Positions 36,160 to 49,100 of a stretch of DNA of 64,000 nt are shown here, piece by piece. Below the pieces are notes generated by a model. That model made no database searches. It was given only the letters and a program-made list of their open reading frames with translations, and was not told the origin of the DNA. Source of the DNA: Misgurnus anguillicaudatus (lineage: Eukaryota; Chordata; Actinopteri; Cypriniformes; Cobitidae); the NCBI RefSeq assembly GCF_027580225.2, contig NC_073356.2:1302001-1366000 (forward strand), read 5' to 3'. Each line of letters opens with the position of its first letter. The first letter of the stretch is position 1. The translations under genes were made by a program, and so were the position numbers.

Positions 36160-37582
36160 TATAGCTGCAAGCAGCAATACTGGGGTCAAGCCGAAAAGGG
36201 CAAAGAAGGATGTAAAGTTGAGTTAAGATAAGCAGATTAAAGAACCTAGGTAAACCTAATGATTTCAGATGAAAAAACATAAAAATAATCAACAAAAATA
36301 ATCTATGTTCTTGTCTACTGTAATCATCCTTCTGTTATTGACAATCATGGAACATTAGATGATTAGAGCACTGAAGGACATGTGAGTGGTGTTTGCAGTG
36401 GCAAAACATGGGTCACAACATGTTACAACAAGTATAATGAGTCAAAAGACTGATGTTCTGATGCAGAGATATAGCTCTTGCAAAAACGGTTGATAAGATA
36501 TTTTCATTGGTTGTTAGGGTGTGAATTGACATCCACCAATGATTATACTCCAAGCCATGAAAGGAATAATCCATGATGACTCAAGGTTTAAGGTGTACTG
36601 TTACAGTAGTTTTAGGCAAAAATAGACATTTTCTATCTCAAAACCAGTAGGTGGCGCAATGACAAAATTGTGCATGCAACCTCAGGTCATCACTTGTGTT
36701 ACATCTAGCTAGTTTTATGACTATACACTTTATGACTATACTTGTGATGCCAGTCAGGATCTGAGGGGGCATGCCCAGTTTTGTCACAGCACCACCTAGT
36801 GGTAAGACAATTGTTTTACACGCCTATAACTTTGGCTGCGATCAACGTATCTCAAGGGACTTGTTTTCTTCGAGTCCTGAATAGTTGCCGAGTCCAACGA
36901 TACCCAACATGCCAGAATTTGACTTACGGTCAGCCCTGCGCAGCAAAATAGCACTTAAAAAACACGCACGAATATCTCCGCAAGCGTTATTCCAATCGAC
37001 TCAAAAATATATTAAAATGTTCATCAGAAATGGCAGAAAATTGCAAAAAAAAGACATATAAATAGTTATTACTCCGCAATTAAATGTTATTTTTTCACCA
37101 GATTTGATACGCTGAAACGGATTGGCGAATCAACACGAATTCCATAACTTTTTGCCATGATTGTCTGTAGATGCTACATACCATTTTTCGTGGCAATCGG
37201 GCTAAAGTTTTAGGATGAGTTTGCAAAAGTAGGTTTTAAGAATAATTCAAAATGGTGGAAAAATTTTCATGACGGAAAATGACGTCATAGGGTCCAATGG
37301 AATCATCTTGAGCCAGAAAATCAGAGGAAATTAGAATTTAGGACTTACGGGTCAGAAGCTATAAGCAAAAACATAAGTGCAACTTTGGACTGTTGGTGGC
37401 GCTAGCGGGTAAGAGATAGAGACTCCAAATTTGCTGTGGAGATTTTTTGGACAGTCCTTTATAAGCATGCCAAATTGCATAACTTTCCTATGTACACTGC
37501 TATGGGCTGCCATAGACCGCAATGGCGGAAGAAGCGGAAGAAGAATAATAAGAAAACTAACGGATACAATAGGGGTCAAGCA
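36160..37582 (+). repeat. Dispersed repeat 'agctgcaagcagcaat', about 1.4 kb
   Basis: It begins tatagctgcaagcagcaata followed by ctggggtcaagc. It ends in a ggcggaagaagcggaagaag stretch, then ataataagaaaac and aataggggtcaagcag. Both ends share ggggtcaagc. This arrangement is widespread in fish genomes. No intact protein is visible inside. Confidence 0.6.
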
Positions 37583-38547
37583 GTAAGCTTATTATAAGCT
37601 TATACTGTTTGATTTCTGGCAAGGTAAGCAGACAGTTTTGAACCCTAATCATTTATTTTTATTGCAGCTTCAACAGGTTACGGTATTCACAATGTAAGTG
37701 TTGCTTAGCAGCATAGACGTGTGTAAGTTCGGTTTTGGCACTAAGCATTGCACACAGTAGTAAACACATAAAAATGAAATGCCATGTCAATCTCTTTATC
37801 AGCACCATCTTTTGCATAGGCTTCAATAAAACAACATAAAAGTCATGTCTTTGTATGGGTTGCTGTAGCAAAAAATGCTCACACAGCACTGATTTACTAA
37901 ATCTAACTGAATCCAGATGATTTCGCCACACTGTGGAGATTACATTTCATGGCGGTCAGATTTGTTGCTGATATCAATGACACACTTTTAGCAGATACAA
38001 GTTAAAGTACAGTATGTTTTAATATATTATACCCCAGCTCACCAGAACCTAAGGTATATATGTAGCTTAAATTGTTGAGGATTCCATTAGTAGTGCAATG
38101 TTAAAGGCCAAATAAGGATTTAGTTGTTGTGGTGCACAATGCAAGATTAATTGATGGGAAAATACAGTATCATATTTAGTTGGTATTATTTTGTATTGCC
38201 CATGATGAATAGATTCACACCTCACAATGGGATACTTTCTCCTGTATGCTGCTGCTGCTTCCTAGGGAGATTCTGCTGACGGTGGATTTTGCCATGTGTG
38301 GCTGTGCTTTATTGATGTGCTTTCTAAAAAAAATTCTCCCATAATGCTCACTAAAACAAAGAATACAGCACTCCAAAGGGTTGATAAAGTGTTCGCTTTC
38401 TGATTAATGACTCATTGTGATTGAAAGAACCTTTGTTTTATTTCTTTTCATTGTTTCCAACTCATTCTTCACCTTTTGTTGTGCGACTGATGATTTTCGC
38501 TTATGCTAGCAAAAAAGAAAAAAAAATGTTTGTCTTTTACTGCATGT
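37583..38547. other. AT-rich intergenic DNA
   Basis: No gene or repeat with clear ends was seen. The minus-strand ORF at 37659-37931 has no recognisable domain. Confidence 0.4.
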
Positions 38548-38550
38548 AGA

Positions 38551-38888
38551 GCATTGGTTCTCAAACTTTCAGCATCCCCTTCATATTTCAGCATTCACTA
38601 TTGCAAACAAACTGATCTCAAACTTGTATCCTTATTTTCTTCAAGTCTCAAGTTTGTGTTTATTTATATAGCACGTTTAAACACAGCAACCAGGGCTGAC
38701 CAAAGTGCTGAACAATATAGACAATAAAAGAAAAACAGAAATAAAAGCAATTCCATAGCAAGCAATCACATTTAAGTTCAAAGCTAAAGAGATAGTTTTC
38801 TTAAGTTTGATTACACAGATTTTATGCTAAATTAATATGTTTCATAAAATGTCATAAAACAGGGACCCTCCAGTTTGAAAACCACTGC
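38551..38888. mobile_element. Probable hAT-type element, 'cattggttctcaaac' ends
   Basis: The left end cattggttctcaaactt (38551) and the right end gtttgaaaaccactg (to about 38888) are inverted in the typical cagtggttctcaaac pattern. Flanking 8-mers match at 6 of 8 positions. Confidence 0.5.
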
Positions 38889-39542
38889 TGAAGAGCAAAG
38901 AACATCTTAAAATATGTTACAAACTTTCCATTCTTTGGCTTTATCAAAGTTTATTGGAGCATCCCAATCAGGAACTTTGCCTCAACCCATATGCTTTGTG
39001 TGAGATTATCCTAACCAATCATACGTCCAGGAAACCTGCTTAATGTTATTTTTGCAATTATAATGAGAGATCTGGGTCCAGATAAATCAGGCATTCATTT
39101 GAACTTCCTTTAAGGAAGTACTATACAGTATATTAACATCCATCCAGTGACCTTCATACATCTTAAAAGTAACCTGATGCGACACATGAAGGAAACTACA
39201 CAATTCCAACATTATACATTATGGCTTCACTCTGGTTTGGGAAATAATGAAGGACAATGCATGGAATGAAATGACATGCCAAGGAAAAGTAGGCCGACGT
39301 GACAGATCTTCTCACTATTTGGAGTAGCTGGAGACAGACGGATGTTTCTCCCTTCTGCTGACTGTGGGAGAATGACACTAATGATCTCTATCCATCAAAT
39401 GTGCACTGCTGGGAATGGGCAAGTGTCAGAGCTGTGGGTACGAGTACAGGTATGAGCGAGGGCTATACATTAGATTACATTCATGAGTTTCATACCTGCT
39501 AAAGGAACAGAGAAACACATGTGAATATGAATCCTAATGATA

Positions 39543-39722
39543 CACTGTAAAAAAAATCAGCATTTTTGTCAAATCAACACTTTTATGTTACCTTAACAAA
39601 TTAAGTTAAGCAATTTCAACTTGTTTTTATAAGTTATGTCAACTTATCACCAGTCAAACGTAGGAGGTTGAATTTACTCCCAAAACCAAGTTTTTACCTG
39701 TTTTTGCGGTTTTTTACTGTGT
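39543..39722. mobile_element. Small TIR element with cactgtaaaaaa ends
   Basis: It starts cactgtaaaaaaaatcagc (about 39543) and ends cggttttttactgtg (to about 39722). The interior (tcaacttgtttttataagtt) differs from the 6890/21925/29428 family, so it is a separate family with a similar terminus. Confidence 0.5.
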
Positions 39723-39731
39723 ATGGATCAT

Positions 39732-40173
39732 AACTAGTGATGCACCGATGTATCGGCCGCCGATATTTATCGGCCGATTTTTGATGAATTTGAAACCATC
39801 GGCATATCGGCAATAGCACAAGAAAGGCAGATACCGATTGTTTATTAATTAACTGCATAAAGAAATCCATTAAATGTAAAAAATGAGTTAATGTTGTTAA
39901 TAAAATAAATGCTGAATAGCAAAAACCACCTTTGAAGGTTGTCATGCAGTCTTATTATATTTGTTTTAGCTTAATTTGTGCCTCTCTTATTATGTTGGTC
40001 AGTTGAATGTTAATTAGATCCAATCCATGTTCAGTAAAAATAATTTGATGTAGAAATAAACTAGCTAATAGACCAACTGTATAGTATTATATACAAGTGT
40101 TTAATATTGGTATCGGCCAGAAGTTGTCTGTTTAAATCGGTATCGGCCCCAAAAAATCCTATTGGTGCATCCC
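39732..40173. mobile_element. hAT-like element, 'tgatgcaccgat' ends
   Basis: The left end tagtgatgcaccgatgtatc and the right end cctattggtgcatcccta are inverted, with subterminal repeats of atcggc (cggccgatatttatcggcc at left, ggtatcggcc at right). No matching 8-bp flank was seen. Confidence 0.6.
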
Positions 40174-41069
40174 TAACCTTTGCTGCAAAAATGCACAGTG
40201 AATATTTTGCAATCCTTATTGACACATAAACTGTCTCTGGCGCATAGACTTGTTAACTTACTGAACACAAAAGGGTGGTCTTAGACTAGTCTAGACTAAA
40301 ATAAATGTAAGAGCTGTCCAAACGGAAAACAGCTTGCACTTACATATCTTAAAATACATCAGTGCCCTTTGTTTTGCCTCAAAATGCCCCAAAGTAATTT
40401 TTTTAGTAAGGCACGTTTGTTTAAACTAGTTATATTTCCTAATTAAACTAAGGCCTAGTCCTGGTTTAAAATAATCCCTGTCCGGGAAACCGCCCCTAAG
40501 CATATAGCATATATACTATGTTATATAAAAAGGTTTTTGTTATGCTAAATGTTTTAAAAAGCAGTTTATCGGTAGTAGTATTGTTGTCATGTGCACAAGT
40601 GGAATCCAATGATCATCTTGGAAATATAGCTCCTGAAAATAGGCAATTGGTTATTTTTATCAGTAATTTAGTTTTCTGCAAAGATGTCTTACCATCGAGG
40701 GGTTTAATCAAATACATTTGTGTAAGATTTTGTTACCCTGAAAATTAAAACATGTTGCATACTGCCTATTTTGGAAAAAAACATAGTAGGCCATCAAAGT
40801 GAAAGTTTGCATACAATGCATAGTATGCATACTACATCTTGCAGATGTTTGCGTAGTGGTGTAGATTGCTATTTCAAACAAAGCCAAAGTAATAATTGTT
40901 AGCAGCTGCAAACAACAGGTTGTCTGTTCACTGATTGGTAAATGGTAAGGAGTGCAGTCTATAAGTGATTCCTGATGAGGGTTAAGTTAAAAAAAGCAGA
41001 AATCACGTGAAGGGGTTGTAGGTATTAGCTGATTAGTTTCTAGGGTCTTTTGTAGGTGTTCTTTCAAAA
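40174..41069. other. Upstream region of the secreted repeat-protein gene
   Basis: Near 40430-40500 lies the right end of a 'gtccgggaaaccgcccc' element of the same kind as 52307-52531. The rest is AT-rich. No TATA box at a convincing distance from 41070 was seen. Confidence 0.35.
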
Positions 41070-43482
41070 ATGTGTCCTGGATACTTTTTGGGGTGAGCAC
41101 AAAGCTGACATTCGTCCAGTTTAATTTAAGAGGTTTTGCTTAATAACATTTAGTGACATTGCTTTTCAGATTTCTAGTTGCCCTGTTATCTGCTTATGTA
41201 AGTTGTTTGGGGAGTTATGAAGGTAAGCCTCTGATGTGACCTATACTTGTCTTATGCTTTGTGTACAATACTAAGTGCTTGTTGTTCATTGTTTCAAACA
41301 GGAAACATGCCAACCACTAATGTGCACAGTGTTTCAGCACATACTTTCCCAGAAATTGTTCCTGAGGTGAAACGAGTTGGAAATTGGATTGGCTCTGCTA
41401 CCTACAGCTCTGTTCTACCCGACCGAGAAACTCATAGACTTCATGCTAGTTTTCAGAAAGAGAGACCGTTTGAGGGATCTGATACAAAATATGATTCAAA
41501 GGATTGTCAAACTCGTGCTGAAAGTGACAATCAAGACAACATTATGAATCTTAAGCCCCCTGCATCTGTTCCAAACTATCCTTTGTTAGGTTTTGGTAAA
41601 CCTTCTTCTCAGTATGCGTCTCGTTCAGCTACTGATGTCTTCAAGAATGTCCAGCCTGTTAGTCAGATGGCTTATACTTCATCTCAGGGAGGATCCACTT
41701 TTAGAGGAACCCCACAAGTTCTTGGTTCAAAAAGCTTTAATCCGACTAAAGTTGGGTCTGGCTATGAAATGCCTAAATTTTCAACTGTTGGATCTAGCAA
41801 GATCTTTGCAGTGCAAGCTCCAAAACATGCATATGACCATATGACATTGAAGCCTCAGGATACTGAAGATGCCCAATCTACTTATGTTTCAAGTCAGATG
41901 TTACATCAACGTGGATATTCTCAAGAAAGCCGGAGCAGTGGGAACATCCAGGCATCCAGTAGCACATATGGTCCAATCTTAATGGGAGCTCCTGTGCATT
42001 CAGGTGGGCCTAAATATACGAACACTAAGCCTTCGATTGTTAGCTCTGGGCCAATTTTTGTATATCGGAGTGGTGAAAGTACCCAAGGTCAAGGGAGCTA
42101 CAGTACGCATCAAAGTTCTGTGAAACCCAGCAATGTTGACTCCAATCAATATGTGACCTCTCAATCCACTCAGACCTCCAATGCTGCCCTGAATGTTGAC
42201 AGTCAACCTAATAAGTTACTGAATGTACCGGTTTACTATTCCACGAGGGGTGGTCAATCTGGTGCTGGGCTGAAGCCCCCAAAACAGTCTGCAAACTGTA
42301 GAGACAATTTTGGTCAAGATTCAATTGTGAGTTCTGGTGAGATTCGTTTAAGGGACCCGGAAGGTGCTGAAAGAAGCAATTCACTTCCTCACGTTCAGTC
42401 TCGTGAAGATGTTTGGCAACCCAGAAAACCTCAGACCTACCATATTGGTGGCCCACCCCAGACTGGATCTCCTCTCTATTCTGTGAGTGGAAGTAAACCC
42501 AATCAAATATTTAGGCAAATGCACCCCACCCGAAGTGGGGTTCAGCTTAATGTGGCACAATCCTCTATTGCCAGTTCTGGGGAGATTGGTATGATGCATG
42601 CAAATGTTCAAAGTAGAACGCAATCCAATAATCCGCAAATTGCTTCAAAACCACATCCTATCTTTCCAGAGCGTAAAGTAACATTTCCACCTGGTCAGTC
42701 AGCACTACAACACCAGCTTTATGAAGCTAGACAAAATACCAGGAGTGTCCAGCCAGCTACTGGCACTTATGCCAGCCCACCCCAGGGTGCTTATCAGGTC
42801 TTATCATCTTTAAAGGGAACACCATACAAACCAGGAACGGTACCTTCAAAACCTTGGGTCGCATCAAGAGTTAGTGCCCCTAAACCCTCCATTTCTGACT
42901 CTAATGAGATCAATGCAGTACGTGTGAGACATAATAAATTGCCCATAAGCAGCTTTGGTAACTTACAGAACCAATGGGCTTCTGGAGAAGGTGTTGGTGG
43001 TTCATCTGCTTACAGCGGTGCTCCCCAAAGTGTATCACCTTCAAGTTACCTGGGTCAGAGGCGAGGGCAAAATGTACAGGCACCTGTTCTGTCTTCAGTA
43101 CCTCAGTATCAAAGTTCCAAAGGAGTCCAAATCCAATCGTCTGCTATCCAAAATTTAGGTTCCACTACACATGACACCACAATTCCAAATGAGTTTGGCA
43201 AAGGTGTCATCCGAAGGATTTCTCCTACAATTTTCAGCAGCTATAAACCAGGTTTGATTCAAATGCACCACATTTAACTCGAGTAACTTTAAGGGTAACT
43301 TTAAAGCTGTTATTGTTCTTTCTGCCACAGCTCCACAAAATCAAGATCAGAGAGCGTATACCTCTACCTCCGGATGTGAAGTGACCCAAAATCACCCCTC
43401 GGGTCTCGGTCAACAGGGCCCAGTCAAGTTTCAGGGAGTGAAACCCTTTTCATCTACGAGCAGTTCCCAGCGTTTGCAGTAA
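41070..43482 (+). CDS. Secreted Ser/Gln/Gly/Pro-rich repeat protein, unrecognised family
   Basis: The proposed coding exons are 41070-41092, 41170-41222, 41302-43251 and 43331-43482. They sum to 2178 nt, exactly 726 codons including the TAA. Exons 1-2 encode a signal peptide (MCPGYFLGFLVALLSAY, cleavage after about residue 20-22), which an unspliced reading of the large exon would miss. The mature chain (about 700 residues) is low in hydrophobics and rich in S, Q, G, P, N and Y, with very few cysteines. A degenerate motif, S-[IN]-x-x-S-[GN]-x-I, recurs near residues 270 (SIVSSGPI), 366 (SIVSSGEI), 447 (SIASSGEI) and 555 (SISDSNEI), about 80-110 residues apart. The donor at 43252 (gtttga) is weak; without it the chain would end at 43277. 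It looks like a disordered extracellular matrix, mucus or egg-coat type protein, but I cannot name it. Confidence 0.75.
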
Positions 43483-43483
43483 A

Positions 43484-44430
43484 GTATGTACAGTTCCTTG
43501 ACTTTTACACTAAAGCCCATCTGTTTTGAATTGAGATGCAAGTTTTGCCCCCATTTACAGAATCCAAACTATTAGGTCAACCTTCTATAGGTTAGGATAT
43601 TTATGCATCTGTTCAGAGTGGCATATTAAATTGCTGTCCCTTTTTTAGTTTGTTAAAAATGGAGTCTCAAGGGCATAGCATTGTGAATACGGTATTCAAC
43701 ATAGTGTAGATGGAAACAAGCCCAGAAGGTTATCCAGGTATTTCGGTATATAGAAAATGTGCTTATTCTGTATAAAATACGCAGTGCAGAAATATGCTAT
43801 TAGACAAAGTTTAGAAAAGCTATCCTATTTTCATGAGATATAATATAAGGGCTCTCCTGATTTTGCCAAGTGGTTGATGTCCTCAGGGCAACATTATATT
43901 GACCCTGGGACAACATTTCAATCAACCAATCAGATTTCCGAAATAAGTTTACAGTTTGTTTTAAGTTTAAGCTTACATCCAGGATTAGCTGTTTCTAAAC
44001 CATTGTTTTTCACTTATGTCCCTCTGATTTTAGGGTTTGGTTAGGGTTAGTGTTTATGGTGGGTTTAGGTTTTATATTAGAAAAAATGTTGTCCTTGGGT
44101 CAACACAATGTTGCCCTGAGGACATCAACCACTTGGCAAAATCGGTTCGAGCATAATATAAATGTGCATGATGCCTGTATGCCACTTAATCGTTTCTTTT
44201 AAATGTTTTGTAGCTATGATCAGGTTTGTGTCTGGGGAGGCTGTCGGTCATCAAACTCTGGTCTCTGCGAGGACTCTGAGAGGCTATGACTGATCCGAGC
44301 GCTGCTGTTCTGCAATCATTGAAATTGAGGACACCAAGAACTGTCCTGGCGATTTATGTTTGTACCCTTAATGCTCCATCCTCTTGCCAAGACTGTATAT
44401 TTGATGTTAATAAAAACATAACATGCTAAT
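43484..44430 (+). other. 3' UTR intron and last non-coding exon of the secreted repeat-protein gene
   Basis: A donor gtatgt follows the stop codon at 43484. A plausible acceptor ttttgtag ends at 44213, leading to a terminal non-coding exon with aataaa at 44409. This is an inference from splice-like signals only. Confidence 0.4.
43852..44150. mobile_element. TIR element inside the 3' UTR intron
   Basis: The left arm gattttgccaagtggttgat with gtcctcagggcaac is repeated in inverse as gttgccctgaggac and atcaaccacttggcaaaatc. The pairing runs for about 60 bp on each side. The loop contains a ttagggttagtg-type stretch. Confidence 0.8.
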
Positions 44431-46150
44431 GCCAATTTATCATTGTTCTCTGTAGTGTGAAGAATATTCAGATCTGGTCATGTTTTAAAAGTGACTTAAA
44501 TGTAATTTACTCCACAGCTCTTGCAGTAAACTAAACGTTTGCATGTTTGCAATGTAATATTAGTGTACTGCCTACTATTTCTGAAGTAAAACTGTGCAGT
44601 GTGCAGCCTTTTAAGCTGTAGTTGGTGTGTTATCCTGACACATGACTGTTTTATTGCATTTATGGCATATATAAATTTTGATATAATATATGAAATGTGT
44701 AGGTGTGAATTTATGTTGTGTAATGTACATTTTTGCCAAAAATCGTCCAGATACATGTTGCATATGTAGAAGTCCAGTAAGCTAATGAATAGTGCTACGT
44801 TCATGAAACCATAAATGAGGGACACTGGCGCCATCTATTGGTTAAATTTGCACAATGGCTGCGTTCATTGACTGTACAATAAAAATATTTTATAAAAAAT
44901 AAAATCTCTTATGAGCTAATATTAGTTAATCGGTTATACGTTTTATTTTTTGTGCATGTGTACTAAATATCAAATGTCTTCAGATGTAATCAATCAATGT
45001 CTTTGTGAATGACGTCATCGCTGTCCTCAGTCTACCTGTTGAGTCAGGTGCGTTTCTGTGAAAGTCTTCATAAACAACAGGGCGACGGGGATGAAGATCA
45101 GACGACTGTCGGCTCACTTTTATTTAACCTTTTGCACTTTATATTCGAGACTGTGAAGACCTATTCGCAATATTCCCGGTATTATAGGGAAATCCTGGAT
45201 AAATAAACTTTATGAGCTTTCCGGACTTCCGGGAGACCAGTGGAGCCGTCAGACTGCGACATTTCCTCCATATGTTGTGAGTAAAGTCAGACTTTACAGA
45301 AAGATTGTTCAGTTTTAATAATTTTACCAAAATTAAAATGTCTTAAGTAATATTGTAGTAATGTTTATTGCTTAAAACCACATACTTCACGTAATGTTAC
45401 AACGGCGTGTTTGTTTGGGAACAGTGTGCACTTTGTAGCCCGAGTATGCAAATAACTAACTTATGGCAAATAAGCTAGGGTTTAGATATTAAAGCGAATA
45501 TATGTTGTTCAAATATATTTTCTAAGACTTTTTTTATGTAGTTCAAAGTGTTTAGAAAATGTTTACGTTTTTCAGGCTGTTTAAAAATGATAAACACAGG
45601 TTTTAGGTCTCGTGTAATTTCAGAAATTACATTGTAAAGTGTTAACGTTACACGTTTATATTGGTTATAGGTAAAAAATATCATTGGAGTAGTAATTTAT
45701 AAATGTGTAATATTCAAAATAATGTAAGTAGTGTTGTGTACATATTGTTTGTTTCAGGTTTATATACTGTAAGTGTAACGTTGTCACTTGTTTTGCACAC
45801 ATCCAATGAATACATTTAGAAATGGGTTCAGTATAAAAATACTTACTTGCACATTTCTCTTTGTTTCACCTGTACTTCTCCTCAAGGTTTTACTTTCACT
45901 TCTTAATCAACTTATCAATACAGTCAAAGAAAACAAACACATAATTGGCTCTTAAACTGGTTTGTTAAGATCCCTTAAAAAAATATAGAATAACTTTGCA
46001 CTTTCAAACTGCTTCCATCCCAAAATGACAAAATCAAATGTTTATTCCGATCCCAATTGCGTCTTTCTTTAACAGACCCAAGTCTCAGGCCAGCAAGAAG
46101 TATTTGTAAAAGCAATCGCCAGAGGTCGTTCTGGGCCGAGGGTCGGTCAC
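44431..46150. other. Intergenic region and likely kdf1 promoter/5' UTR
   Basis: Around 45000-45280 the DNA is less AT-rich, and a possible donor (tgttgtgagtaaag) lies near 45278. An acceptor (tttctttaacag) ends at about 46074, before the kdf1 start codon. A non-coding first exon of kdf1 near 45000-45278 is therefore plausible but not proven. Confidence 0.4.
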
Positions 46151-49100
46151 ATGGAGAGCACCTCATCCTGGGCCACTGGTCCCATTGAGGAAGGCCCATA
46201 CCAAGAACGTTCTGTCGACCCACTGGAAATCCAGGACCTTGTCGTATGCCACAAAGTGAAACACAAAGATGCCAATGGAAATACCACTGGGCCAGAGACT
46301 GTCCGCTTTCTTCCATCCAAAGAAGAGCCCGTTTCAGGGAATTGCGTGTGTGTGCCTTGCGCATCTGTGACCAGCTGCAGGAGATTGTTTTGTAGCGTAT
46401 TGACTTGTGGACTGTACCGCGTATGCCAGCGTTTGCCCTGTCTGGCTCCAAGCGACAACACAGCTGTCAGCACACAGGTGGAAGACCCATCAAGCACTTC
46501 AAACGTTGAGAATGGCTTCTATTCTGACGTCTGTATTCGTGGCGTAAAGGTGGACACCTCCATCATTGAAGAAGATAAGGGGAATGTGTTCGTTTCCAAT
46601 TCCAAAATGGAGATGGACAGTCCGATTTACTTGAGTAGCTTACCGGAAGACTTTATCGATGGCGACGAGGCAGAGGACGTGGACAAACTCATTACACGGA
46701 AGCTTATGGAGGTCTTCTCCGAGTTTGAGATCAACGAGCTGGCTAGGTGCACGTCGGACTCTATGTTCCTCCGGCGTTCGCGCGAGATCAGTCAGCTGAT
46801 CTCGGATATCGTGCAGGAGCACAACATGAAGGAGCAGGAGGCCGAGTGCAGGCTGGTGCGAGAGATCATCCGCATCAGCACGCGTAAGAGCAAGAAGAAG
46901 CCGCATATCAGGCCGAAGGAACTGCAGCGAGACAGCGGCAATGAGACCTGGAACAGCAAAAGAGCCAGCCAAAAAAGCAGCATCAATTCCATCAACGATG
47001 GGAGTGAGTGCCAACCACATTTCTTTCTTATAATTACTGTAAAGTCATGAACCTTTTGAAATGGCCCGAGACTCATTCTCAGTGGCTTTCTTTTCTTCTG
47101 TGGAACACAAATGGAGATGTGATTATGAATGTCTTAAGCTGTTCTTTTTCATGCATTGTAGGGCTGCAAGATACACAGATTGAAATAGCTTATGCATGTC
47201 ACAATGTTTCGCAATAATTAAATGATTTAATACTTCTGAAAGTTTACAGAGAAAGTTATGCTTTCTTTTCCCCAGAAAGTTTAAAAAATATATTATTATG
47301 TGATTTGATTTAACAAATCGCATCGCATACTGTATATCGTATATTTAGCAAATTAGCACATATTACACTTTTATCAAGAATGTGCAGCCCTAATGCATTG
47401 AATAAAAACAGATGTAAAACTAAAATCCATAAAAGTGCTCCAAGTGACCTCTGGGTTCTCTAGATCAGTGGTTTTCAAACTTTTCTGGTGTGCGGCCCCC
47501 ATTGAGTAAGGTGGGCTCCTCTCCCCAATAAAAATGTATGACATAAAACCTAACATTTTATTAAACAAAACAAAACATATTAAATGATACAATGTAGTGC
47601 TGTTGGTTAGTAGCCTTATATCTCTGAGGTTTAATTACTCACAATTTATGATAATTTTATGGCACAATCTCACGGCATGAGAACCACGGCTCTAGATGAA
47701 CTACAGCTACACAATAGATTTGTTTGTGGAGCACACTGCAGTGTAGGTTGTAATTTGCTGATCTTCCTCTTTGCTTGAATCTTATTCACAATCTTATTCA
47801 AACTTCTCATACAGTGATTGCTAATATTATGCATTATGGCATAGTGTGTTGAAGAGCGCCATGTTTAAATCTGGACAGGAAAAGGTTTAAGAGCTGTGGC
47901 AGAAAGGAAACTGATAATTATTATAAAATTTTAGCGGCATCCGGTGGTGATGTGAATTGCAACCAATGGCTCAGTCCACTGCTCATCCCTCGCTTTTGAA
48001 AAGCATTGAGAAGCTATGGTAGCCGCCAGCAGAAAAACATGTAATTGATGGAGACAACTTAGTAAAAAAAGTTTGTCCGTTAAGGGCTTCTGTAGAAACA
48101 TGGTGGCCCAAAATGGCGACTTCCATGTAAGGGGACCCTCCGCTAATAAAAATAATAACTGTTCATTATAAAAAGGTCTTTATACACCCCTGATAATATA
48201 GTTTTGTATTTTATTTTGCATTTCTGTCAAGAGATCCTTCTAAAAATGACACATTCCACCTTTAAATTGTATTTATTTAATTATACTCACCTAAAGAATT
48301 ACTAGGAACACCTGTTCAATTTCTCATTAATGCAATGGTGTAATGGTGTGGGGGATGTTTTCTTGGCACACTTTAGGCCCCTTAGTGCCAATCGGGCATC
48401 GTTTAAATGCCACGGCCGCCAAAGTCACCAGATCTCAACCCAATAGATCATCTTTGGGATGTGGTGGAAAGGGAGCTTCTTGCCCTGGATGTGCATCCCA
48501 CAAATCTCCATCAACTGCAAAATGCTATCCTATCAATATGGGCCAACATTTCTTAAGAATACTTTCAGCACCTTGTTGGATCATGGCATGTAGAATTAAG
48601 GCAGTTCTGAAGGCGAAAGGGGGTCAAACACATTATTAGTATGGTGTTCCTAATAATCCTTTAGGTGAGGGTAATGTACCAAAAAGGTACAACATCGTAT
48701 TGTTTTATATACATTTTATTGGTACAAAACAGAAACCTAGCAACAGAAAAGGACCAGTTTGGTGTTTTTTTATGACGGTGTATGGAAAACAGTGGCATTG
48801 AGATTTCTGCCTTTAATCTCTTTAGGTGTAGAAACTGAGAGTCATGCATAAATGAAATGATGAAAGTTGCTGCTTGGTTAACAAAAACAATTCTTTTAAT
48901 TCTTATTCTAGAGCTGCAAATTTCACTGGAGAGGTCAGACGATATTGAAGCCAGGAAGTTACGCAACAACAGTATACAGGGTAAGCTTCCCTTCTCATTT
49001 TGTTTTAGTGTACATTGTAGGTCGTGCATGCGCCTAAAGTAGAATGTAGTATGTAGCCCATGAGATGCATCCCATTTTGACGCAATGCGCATGCGTCGAA

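Noticed and set aside
37666..37699. Mini-exon with good acceptor (ttattgcag) and donor (gtaagtg)
   Set aside because: Only about 26 nt long, with no neighbouring exons; chance splice-like signals are common in AT-rich DNA.
41247..41301. ATG at 41247 as the start of the secreted protein
   Set aside because: It lies in the intron before the acceptor at 41301; the spliced upstream exons give a proper signal peptide and the same frame.
46640..47076. Minus-strand ORFs of 126 and 94 codons
   Set aside because: They are shadows of the kdf1 coding exon.
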